Shown piece by piece: positions 9,401 through 13,844 of a stretch of 13,844 nucleotides of DNA (position 1 is the first letter of the stretch; every line of letters starts with the position of its first letter). Origin of the DNA: Saccoglossus kowalevskii (lineage: Eukaryota > Hemichordata > Enteropneusta > Harrimaniidae); assembly GCF_000003605.2 (NCBI RefSeq), contig NW_003109086.1, positions 473,294 through 487,137 on the forward strand, written 5' to 3'. Both the position numbers and the translations under genes were made by a program. The notes beneath the pieces are model-generated. The model did no database searches and was not told where the DNA came from. It worked only from the letters and a program-made list of their open reading frames with translations.

Positions 9401-11853
9401 GGATTGTTGGAGGGTTTAATTTTACGTTTTTGCGCAGAACTTTATCTATTACAATATTAATTATATGTACACTAGAGACGCCATCAACGTGGTAGATGCT
9501 GCCGCTAGCGGCGCTACAATGGCCGTTTTGGTTGTCGGATTCATAGCCGCAAATCTCATTGCATTCGTATCAATACTTGCACTCTGCAATGGCTTCTTAG
9601 GGTGGTTTGGTGGAATGGTTGGAGTGGAGGATCTTACATTTCAGGTAACAAATATTATATATATTTTAGAAAAAGAGTTATTTGTTTTGGTGTTTTTTTT
9701 GTGACCCGAACGAATCCGATCTACTAGTATTGCCTGCCGCACCGAAAGTAAAACCTACACACATAATCGAGATAGAGTTATTGCGCCCTCAACGATGAAT
9801 ATTTAGTCTCAGTTTGTCGTTGAGGACGCAGTAACTCACATCAGCCGTATCATCCAGCCCAGTATTCGGCCCAGTCACGGTGAAGCAGAAAGTGTAAAAA
9901 AATACTATATTGTATGCAAATTATACGTCATCAGTCATAAACACATTTCTTTCTGTATTACCTCTCCAGTTAATCTGTTCATATGTCTTTATGCCGTTGG
10001 CGTTTTTGATTGGCGTGGAATGGGCGGATTGTCACCTTGTAGCTGAACTCATTGGATTGAAGATATTTATAAATGAATATGTGGCATACATAAGACTGGC
10101 TGAATTGATTGAAAATGGTGACAATGGCGTGGAACCCTCAATATCGGTAAATATAATTATAGGAACGTTATGAAGGTGGGATGACAGTGTCACATTATAT
10201 AAGAATAAAGGGGTCTGAAATGCGGGTAGATTATTTGAAGAATAAATGGTCGATCAACAAACAATAACTCATAATGTTTACATAATATAGGAAAACATTT
10301 GAACATTGTCGTCACTTAGATGTGAAAAACTGGTAACCAAATAGGTGATTTTCTGTGAAACTGTGAGATCTCGCGAGTTGTGTTGAAAAACGCGAGCTGA
10401 ACGCATGCCGCAAAAATCAAACGACTTGATTTTGAACTCAAATTTCTTTAATTTGTAGCTCACATCGAAAGGCAGATCTTTGACAGGGGAGTATTGCGTT
10501 TGAATACCATTACTTAATCGAAATTGACCATTATTAAATGCGTACAGCACATTATTAAGCATGGAAATACCCCCGAAAATACTTTCGCGCTTGTTGAATC
10601 CAACGCGATGTTTGTCGCCACTACGACGCTATGATCTAATGGTCCATTCCTCTAATCCCCAATTTTCGAAAGGGTAACCCCTAATCGTTGCGGTATTGTA
10701 GTTAGCGTTTTCTCGTGGGCAATGTCATCGTGGTCAAGCTTTTCTGTGTCACAGAGAATCCACGTAGACAACGAAGATTAAAAGGGGGCAATATGAATGG
10801 GTATTGTTTGGTATTTGTGTTCTATAGTAACAGTGTTTTATAATTATTTCAGTCGTTCATTGGATTTGGACCTCATAATAAATAAAAGCAAAAAAAGTAT
10901 CGCGTTCTTTTGTTCCGAAAGTGTTACGTACTTGTTGGTCTAGACTTGTAAGCCATTAACTGATGGGCTTTCTCTACTTAGTGGGAAATAGTGGAAAAAA
11001 TGTAAGAAAACATACGCAAATGAACTACTAGTATTTTAAAGAAATTCATGTTGGAGCATTATATTATAAAAATAAGAATTTCCTAATATTTCGGGTTAAC
11101 CGTGTGTATCATTTTTAAATTTAAAGCTTAATATGTACTCGAATGAAATTATGTCGAAACCTTGTTTCCATAGGAACCAATGGTGAACGGCAAATACATC
11201 CCCATTGGTGAGTGTTTGTGTGTAATGTAGTTCGGCCACCACACCTTCTAAGAAACAGCATAAAATAATGCCACAAAAACTATGATGTACATTTGTTTTA
11301 GGACCGTTCTGAGGTCATTTCTACCTATATACTGTGTGGATTCGATAACATAAGTAGCATGGGAATGGTATTGGGGGCTATGTCATCGATGATACCGCAC
11401 AGGAAAAGTGAGTTGTCGAAGATTATCACACGTGCATTGATAGCAGGGTCGTGCACGTGCTTCTCCACAGCCTGCATCGCAGGTGAGACAATAATATTTA
11501 TCATTGTCGGAGACGAGTAGTTGTATGTATGGCGTTATTAAACATGAAAAGGCGCACAAAATAACAGCACAGGAAATAAAAGTACAACATTTGATATTGG
11601 ATAAAATTCGATCACCGGTATGTCGACAACACACCTTTCTTTTATGTTGCGCCCTCTAACGATGAAGCGCTTCTACGTGACGTAAATGGATAAGGTGCAG
11701 GCAATGCCACTCAACAGCAACTTAGTGTTGGTATTTATTGTGTTTCATGGTTGCATACTGCCCTCATCAGGAGTATTATTATTATACTGCGGTACAAATG
11801 CCATGTCCACAGAACCTGTCTTGACTAACTTGGTAAACAATCAGTTTCAGTAG
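3235..11853 (+). CDS. SLC28-family concentrative nucleoside transporter, eleven exons resolved, 5' end missing
   Basis: The gene encodes a plasma-membrane Na+-coupled nucleoside importer of the CNT/SLC28 family. The join is 3235-3496, 4017-4300, 4748-4889, 5150-5341, 6149-6310, 8840-9102, 9476-9644, 9970-10146, 11174-11207, 11302-11482, 11771-11853. It gives about 648 residues plus a missing N-terminus, against roughly 650-690 for human paralogues. Seen in order: a hydrophilic N-tail (1-100), three to four membrane helices (105-223), then the conserved core with GQTE (346-349), the signature GLKIFINEYVAY (520-531), CGFDNISSMG (573-582) and ALIAGSCTCFSTACIAG (606-622). Every intron is GT-AG and every phase matches except at intron 9, where one base is surplus. 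Subtype is uncertain: the GQ pair before TE matches broad-selectivity CNT3, but the following selectivity pair does not. Family assignment is very secure; orthology to one human paralogue is not claimed. Confidence 0.93.
3704..3713 (+). repeat. Fragment of the GCGCCCTCTA repeat family (intron 1)
   Basis: AGTGCGCCCTCTAATTGAAC carries the family core, here preceded by GGTGACGTCG at 3685. It is a degenerate copy; the rest of the 520-base intron 1 shows nothing else recognisable. Confidence 0.35.
4017..4300 (+). CDS. Exon B: first two transmembrane helices of the SLC28 transporter
   Basis: The acceptor is TTTCTCTCGCAG and the donor is AAGTG|GTCAGT. Incoming phase is 0, outgoing phase 2, residues 88-181 plus two bases of Trp182. 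A basic stretch (YCRRHRGP, 99-106) precedes TM1 at about 105-129. A short loop with DFNNTTE (two overlapping N-x-T sequons, 132-134) leads to TM2 at about 136-153. Then come a charged LLRDKKGE loop and a segment ending HWNILKW, which aligns with the L-K-W segment of vertebrate CNTs. Confidence 0.9.
4748..4889 (+). CDS. Exon C: TM3-TM4 of the SLC28 transporter
   Basis: The acceptor is TTCGCACCGCAG and the donor is AAA|GTGAGT. The single first base completes Trp182; the outgoing phase is 0. Residues 183-229 contain a helix (about 183-199), the loop DTRYARQQLMS and a second helix (about 208-223), ending FSKNPSK. The RQQL-x-S and F-S-K-N/H-P segments are characteristic of animal CNTs and fix the frame across both junctions. 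Confidence 0.92.
5060..5078 (+). repeat. Short copy of the GCGCCC...TGACGTAAAT repeat family (intron 3)
   Basis: GCGCCCCTATGACGTAAAT keeps the two ends of the longer copies (GCGCCC and TGACGTAA) with the middle deleted. Confidence 0.4.
5150..5341 (+). CDS. Exon D: RWRPVLWG segment and interfacial helix of the SLC28 transporter
   Basis: The acceptor is TTTTTATTCAAG and the donor is AAA|GTAAGA; both phases are 0. Residues 230-293 begin VRWRPVLWGVIIQFLLG, nearly identical to the vertebrate CNT segment at the start of the conserved core. An amphipathic stretch, DYGAEFVFGEDFEEHYFAFK, follows; it corresponds to the family's interfacial helix and F-V-F-G-E motif. Confidence 0.94.
5865..6023 (+). 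repeat. Interspersed TTAGCGAAT repeats in intron 4
   Basis: TTAGCGAAT or a close variant occurs at 5865, 5892 (TAGCGAAT), 5906, 5974 (TTAGCGA), 5990 and 6015 (TTTGCGAAA), with irregular spacing. Such AT-rich arrays around GCGAAT are typical of decayed small repeats. The rest of intron 4 shows nothing further. Confidence 0.5.
6149..6310 (+). CDS. Exon E: core helix and first half of re-entrant hairpin 1 of the SLC28 transporter
   Basis: The acceptor is TGTTTCCATTGCAG and the donor is CAG|GTAAGA. There are 54 codons, phase 0 at both ends. VLPIIIYFSSVINILYYLG is the conserved first core helix. SFNAAGNIFIGQ at the 3' end carries the Asn of the G-N-I-F-V/I sodium-site segment and the Gln of the Gln-Thr-Glu nucleoside-binding triad (numbered 154-156 in the Vibrio structure). 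The intron splits the triad between Gln347 and Thr348. The Gly-Gln pair before Thr-Glu matches human CNT3 rather than Ser-Gln of CNT1 or Gly-Met of CNT2, as recalled from the literature. Confidence 0.95.
6433..6627. mobile_element. Non-autonomous terminal-inverted-repeat element, about 195 bp (intron 5)
   Basis: The left end, GCGCCCTCTAG then TAGTGACGAGGCGCTTCT (6433-6461), is mirrored by ACAAGCGCCCGTCACTAGAGGGCGC at 6603-6627, with a three-base indel and few mismatches. Inside the left end lies TGTGACGTAG. The core has no open frame, so this is a MITE-like element. I could not identify a clear target-site duplication. Confidence 0.6.
6690..6841. mobile_element. Foldback element with 64-base arms (intron 5)
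   Basis: The arms at 6690-6753 and 6778-6841 are inverted copies over their full 64 bases with a handful of mismatches, around a 24-base loop. The outer end is AACAATAATGAAC and the inner end ATATATGCA. The loop-adjacent CGAGGCGTGAGCCGAGT is itself palindromic (CGAGGC/GCCGAG-like). Open frames read across it on both strands because of this symmetry and are not genes. Confidence 0.75.
6842..8839. other. Remainder of the long intron 5, no gene recognised
   Basis: The stretch contains a GC-rich patch at about 7680-7800 inside an open + strand frame without ATG (7664-7888), a short tandem repeat at 8423-8495 and poly-T/AT-rich sequence. No transporter residues are missing between exons E and F, so no exon of this gene is expected here. 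Confidence 0.55.
8423..8495 (+). repeat. Two and a half copies of a roughly 31-base tandem repeat
   Basis: The units are 8423-8452, 8453-8483 and the start of a third at 8484-8495. Each begins with TGTAAA(C/T)TGTAAAA or GTAAAACCGT and continues ACG(T/C)C followed by a T-rich tail. The same TGTAAAACG motif also occurs at about 8242. Confidence 0.5.
8840..9102 (+). CDS. Exon F: rest of hairpin 1 and following helices of the SLC28 transporter
   Basis: The acceptor has a strong pyrimidine tract (TTTTTCCCCCTCAG) and the donor is AAATC|GTGAGT; outgoing phase 2. Residues 348-435 begin TESLLLVRSFL, completing Gln-Thr-Glu. M-T-x-S-E-L-H-A-V-M-T-x-G-F-S-T is strongly conserved, as is ASVMSAPAALGISKLFYPE. 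Between them the usual A-G-S/T-V/L-L-G-A-Y reads SADALGVY (378-385), so the second selectivity-associated pair is Asp380/Ala381. The frame continues open 5' of the acceptor to 8696, but that part is intron. Confidence 0.94.
9199..9234 (+). repeat. Copy of the GCGCCCTCTA...TGACGTAA repeat family (intron 6)
   Basis: GCGCCATCTAGCGATGAAGC, then AATTATGTGACGTAAG. It aligns base for base with the copy at 11649-11687 over most of its length. The rest of intron 6 is unremarkable. Confidence 0.55.
9476..9644 (+). CDS. Exon G: central core helix of the SLC28 transporter
   Basis: I place the acceptor at TACACTAG|A (AG 9474-9475), because it is the only nearby AG whose phase matches the GTGAGT donor of exon F. 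It gives ...MDKS-DAINVVDAAASGAT..., which aligns with the vertebrate N-L-L-E-A-A-x-x-G-A segment without a gap. The donor is TTTCAG|GTAACA, phase 0. The body is a long helix, MAVLVVGFIAANLIAFVSIL, followed by LGWFGGMVGVEDLTFQ. A better-looking acceptor (TTTTTGCGCAG, AG 9436-9437) lies 38 bases upstream but would shift the frame. Confidence 0.85.
9775..9837. repeat. Symmetric hairpin, 21-base arms and 21-base loop (intron 7)
   Basis: Arm 9775-9795 (GAGTTATTGCGCCCTCAACGA) and the inverted arm 9817-9837 differ at only two of 21 positions. Both arms contain the GCG(C/T)CCTCAACGA core of the dispersed family, so it may be a compact foldback member of it. Confidence 0.65.
9970..10146 (+). CDS. Exon H: SLC28 signature-motif exon
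   Basis: The acceptor is ACCTCTCCAG and the donor is TCG|GTAAAT; phase 0, 59 codons. The exon opens LICSYVFMPLAFLIGVEW (conserved). It then carries GLKIFINEYVAY at 520-531, matching the eukaryotic CNT signature (G/A)-x-K-x3-N-E-F-V-A-(Y/M/F) with Tyr for Phe. Glu527 corresponds to the ribose-contacting Glu of structurally known CNTs. The tail ENGDNGVEPSIS is the variable loop before the last core repeat. Confidence 0.95.
10147..11173. other. Intron 8, 1,027 bases, nothing recognised
   Basis: AT-rich with no clear element. A 94-codon open frame on the minus strand (10278-10562) begins with ATG but resembles no family I know and has no splice or composition support. Confidence 0.5.
11174..11207 (+). 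CDS. Exon I: short 34-base loop exon of the SLC28 transporter, frame conflict at its 3' end
   Basis: The acceptor is TTGTTTCCATAG and the donor is ATTG|GTGAGT. It reads EPMVNGKYIPI plus one base. The V-N-G-x-x-Y-I-x-I pattern matches the loop before the R-S-E-I/V-I helix in vertebrate CNTs, so I think it is genuine coding sequence. Its 34 bases leave phase 1, whereas exon J needs phase 0. With canonical splicing the next codons are GGA CCG TTC TGA, a premature stop. A shorter form ending at 11182 (ATG|GTGAAC) would keep the frame but lose the conserved VNGKYIPI. Confidence 0.68.
11302..11482 (+). CDS. Exon J: last core repeat of the SLC28 transporter, substrate and Na+/H+ residues
   Basis: The acceptor is TTTGTTTTAG and the donor is GCAG|GTGAGA, phase 1. 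The frame required by homology starts at the first base: DRSEVISTYILCGFDNISSMG, then a helix to PHRKSELSKIITRALIAGSCTCFSTACIAG. Phe575, Asn577 and Ser580 align with the Phe, Asn and Ser that line the nucleoside site of the Vibrio CNT (366, 368, 371). Cys614 aligns with Cys602 of human CNT3, linked to cation coupling. Asp576 replaces the usual Ala between Phe and Asn. Confidence 0.93.
11649..11687 (+). repeat. Best-preserved copy of the GCGCCCTCTA...TGACGTAA repeat family (intron 10)
   Basis: GCGCCCTCTAACGATGAAGC continues GCTTCTACGTGACGTAAAT. The left half matches the terminus of the 6433-6627 element and the right half ends in a CRE-like TGACGTAA. It sits 84 bases before the acceptor of the last exon. 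Confidence 0.55.
11771..11853 (+). CDS. Exon K: short C-terminal exon of the SLC28 transporter, stop TAG
   Basis: The acceptor is CTGCCCTCATCAG. Two bases complete the Gly split by intron 10, giving CIAG|VLLLYCG and then NAMSTEPVLTNLVNNQFQ and TAG at 11851-11853. Only 26 residues follow that Gly, far fewer than the long, Cys-rich, glycosylated tail of human CNT3. No N-x-S/T sequon is present. The phase match and the hydrophobic LLLY continuation support the exon; no homology beyond the Gly is needed for the call. A differently spliced, longer C-terminus cannot be excluded. Confidence 0.75.
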
Positions 11854-11886
11854 TTTTAATTGGTTCTGTGTATAAAGACTAAACTG

Positions 11887-12020
11887 CGCCGGCGTTGTTA
11901 TCGGCCGCCATGTTACTTTAAAACATGCACACTTGCAGGAAATGAAAACATTTTGGGCCGCCTTAAACTAAATCGGCGTGGCGCCGGCTTATCTTGTTCA
12001 TAAGCGTTTCAACGCCGGCG
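11887..12020. repeat. Inverted CGCCGGCGTTG pair abutting the TTAA element
   Basis: CGCCGGCGTTG at 11887-11897 is inverted as CAACGCCGGCG at 12010-12020 (perfect 11-mer), with GGCGCCGGC in between. It may be a further small inverted-repeat element into which, or beside which, the 12020-12280 element landed. Confidence 0.35.
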
Positions 12021-12280
12021 TAAAGGGCGGTAGTCGTCGCGCCACGCATGCGCGAGATATGTGGGTCTCATATAAACAAAGATGGCGACAGATCAACAGG
12101 TACAAAGTGAGACGTTACCAAACTTTGATTAGTTATTTTTAAGGTGATTGGAAGTTATCGAAGGAGTCACCGGCGGTAATTAGTACAAGTCGCACCAAGG
12201 GCAAACCTCATACTTGTGATTTCCAATGTTTATCAACACAAATGTCCCACATGCGCGGAGCGATGACTGCCGCCCTTTAA
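12020..12280. mobile_element. Second TTAA-type terminal-inverted-repeat element, 261 bp
   Basis: The arms 12020-12050 and 12250-12280 are inverted copies matching at about 26 of 31 positions, beginning (T/G)TAAAGGGCGG and reaching CGCATG. The right end is TTAA (12277-12280) and the left is GTAA, one base off. The arms match those of the 259-382 element and the half copy at 452. There is no transposase frame inside. Confidence 0.65.
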
Positions 12281-12749
12281 CTATAAAAGCTAGTCTCCAA
12301 ACTGGTTTTTTGGCGCACGTGTGAACACGGTATATTAGTCTCTCGCCGGCCGCAGTCGGATCGTCGGCCACCTGGGGAAGAGTTTCAGTCGTGCAGCGGC
12401 ATGAGATTATACCAGAGTCTATAAACTGAATACATTAGTTTTATTATTTCTTTACACTAGGTCTGTTATACAACGGTTACGATTACCAGACTTAATTGCC
12501 ATAACAAAGGAAGGCGTAACTGGTCACGTGATACCTGGACAGCAAGGTTCACTCGGGACTTCGACATGATCCAAGAAATCGGCCGCAAAATAGAAAGTTT
12601 GCATATATGAATATATGAAATGTATTACAACTGCAGAGAATTGTTATATAGTAAATCCATTTGCAGAACAATATTACTATCTTTGGAATTATTATAGACG
12701 TTTTACTTCTTGTTTGGTTGTGCTAAGAAATTTTAAAGAAGTTTGTATT

Positions 12750-12755
12750 AATAAA
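12750..12755 (+). terminator. Candidate polyadenylation signal AATAAA
   Basis: This is the first AATAAA on the + strand after the transporter stop, about 900 bases downstream. No ATTAAA precedes it, although GTATAAAG at 11870 is a possible weak variant. It could serve the transporter or the mini-gene candidate, or be chance in AT-rich sequence. Confidence 0.3.
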
Positions 12756-12975
12756 AATAGTTATCTTCATTCGAATATCATTTTAAATATTTGTTTTGAC
12801 ATGTTTGTTCACAGTTAGCATAAATCCATGTGATGGGTTGGTGGTCACATTTTCAACGTGTCAACAGTCCGTTTCTAGGCAATCTCTTTAGCATTTACAC
12901 GTATTTTTTTAATAATAGTTGTTGTTCATTTTGTACATAACTGACATAATATTCCATTACTCTGTGATCAAAATG

Positions 12976-12998
12976 AAAAAAAAAAGAAAAAAAAAAAA
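12976..12998 (+). repeat. Interrupted poly(A) tract
   Basis: A10 G A12, a simple homopolymer. There is no retroposon body recognisable immediately upstream. Confidence 0.7.
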
Positions 12999-13844
12999 GC
13001 TAATGAAACGAAGACGACAATGCCAGCGATTCATTGCTCAGATACACACTGTTTTACGTGCAAAAATAACATACGTTGACTCGTCCGCGTGATGATTTCC
13101 AGACAACACGTGACATTCCATGTCAAAGGTAACATTTCCCGGGTTTGACTGAACCGAATAACACACATTGGCACGTATCAAACCGAACCGTCTTTTGCGC
13201 AATTGGGCATTATTTCGGAATAATCAGTACAATCAGCTCACTTAGAATGCAACATGTCAACTCGTTAAGGAGTCGAAGCACACATTTATAATAACATGGA
13301 AACCTTCCCTGATATGCAGGGTATTATTTTGGGAGTTGTCACGCTCCGTAATTATATAAGATATGAATTCCGTTCACTGTTCGACTATAGGGGTAAAATT
13401 GTAAAATTGACTTTAACAGAATATTGCCACATCTACCGTAAACAGTACGATAACCAGCTGACTACGCCATGTTGTCCATCATTATGAAACCCGCCACCCC
13501 TTCCTCGACTAAGTGGTATACCCTACGCGGCGGCGTGAACTTTCGGCCAATCAGAATGCGTTAATCAAGAGCGTCATTGTTTATACTGAGAACCACGAAA
13601 TCGAACACTCGAACAGAAAGAGCGACATTGCGTTTTCGCTGGTTCCCGGCGTCCTTTGCGAATGGCAGGTAGGACGCAGGTAACTAGTAATCGCCATATT
13701 GTTCCATTTGGGCCGGTTTTCCGGCCGGAAGGCACGTGACTGAGTGACGTAATTTGAAAACTTTCCAAGTTCCGTTCTGCGTAAACGTGTCTGTAATACT
13801 ACAATAAAGCCATGCTCATACATACTGCCTGCTTAGATTTACAG

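Larger units (their letters stand above)
11854..13844. other. 3' flank of the transporter, no secure gene
   Basis: It contains the TTAA-type element (12020-12280), a weak spliced mini-gene candidate (12082-12610), AATAAA at 12750 and an A-rich tract (12976-12998). The last 350 bases are somewhat GC-richer, with CACGTG at 13733 and GTGACGTAA at 13745, and could be a promoter for a gene beyond the window. No open frame here is convincing. Confidence 0.5.

Noticed and set aside
9280-9495. Open frame with a hydrophobic tail in intron 6
   Set aside because: It overlaps the acceptor region of exon G in a different frame and does not align with the transporter.
10278-10562. 94-codon ATG-initiated minus-strand frame in intron 8
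   Set aside because: No recognisable motif, low-complexity hydrophilic translation, and lies wholly within an intron of the + strand gene.
12180-12371. Minus-strand frame beginning like MADDPTAAGE
   Set aside because: The first codon is GTG, not ATG, and the frame runs through the inverted-repeat element.
13574-13823. Overlapping minus-strand frames near the right edge
   Set aside because: Two overlapping frames with no family features; the region looks more like a GC-richer flank or promoter.
1-13844. CRISPR arrays, rRNA or tRNA genes, prokaryotic operons
   Set aside because: No spaced direct-repeat array, no cloverleaf with intact A and B boxes, and no rRNA-like conserved stretch was seen; the splice signals show a eukaryotic nuclear locus.

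Overview
This is eukaryotic, intron-rich, AT-leaning DNA from a metazoan. The split gene, the abundant small inverted-repeat elements and the protein's divergence from vertebrate paralogues suggest a non-vertebrate, probably marine invertebrate. I cannot fix the phylum by eye. There is no bacterial gene organisation: all long open frames are exons or chance frames.

The window holds one confidently recognised gene, on the + strand from about 3235 to 11853: a concentrative (Na+-coupled) nucleoside transporter of the SLC28/CNT family. I resolve eleven coding exons: 3235-3496, 4017-4300, 4748-4889, 5150-5341, 6149-6310, 8840-9102, 9476-9644, 9970-10146, 11174-11207, 11302-11482 and 11771-11853 (stop TAG 11851-11853). 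They encode about 648 residues plus an N-terminal exon that I could not find upstream. The protein carries the family hallmarks: GQTE in the first hairpin, the G-x-K-x3-N-E-Y-V-A-Y signature, the F-x-N-x-x-S binding segment and a conserved late Cys. Residue numbers below count from the first whole codon of the exon at 3235. Recalled vertebrate and bacterial CNT residues are used only for comparison.

Two things in this gene need attention. Canonical splicing of intron 9 leaves one surplus base and an immediate stop, so the copy shown is frameshifted, wrongly assembled or non-canonically spliced there. The second selectivity-associated residue pair reads Asp/Ala instead of the Ser/Thr plus Val/Leu seen in human paralogues.

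Layout: 1-3234 is the 5' flank and probable hidden first exon, with a TTAA-bounded inverted-repeat element, a G-rich patch, a CACGTG cluster and a nuclear-receptor-like DR1 site. 3235-11853 is the transporter, its introns carrying several small foldback or terminal-inverted-repeat elements. 11854-13844 is 3' flank, with a second TTAA-type element, a weak two-exon mini-gene candidate and the first AATAAA after the transporter stop. At least two dispersed repeat families recur across the window: one beginning TTAAAG(G)GCGG and containing GCATGCGC, and one with core GCGCCCTCTA...GATGAAGCG...TGACGTAA.
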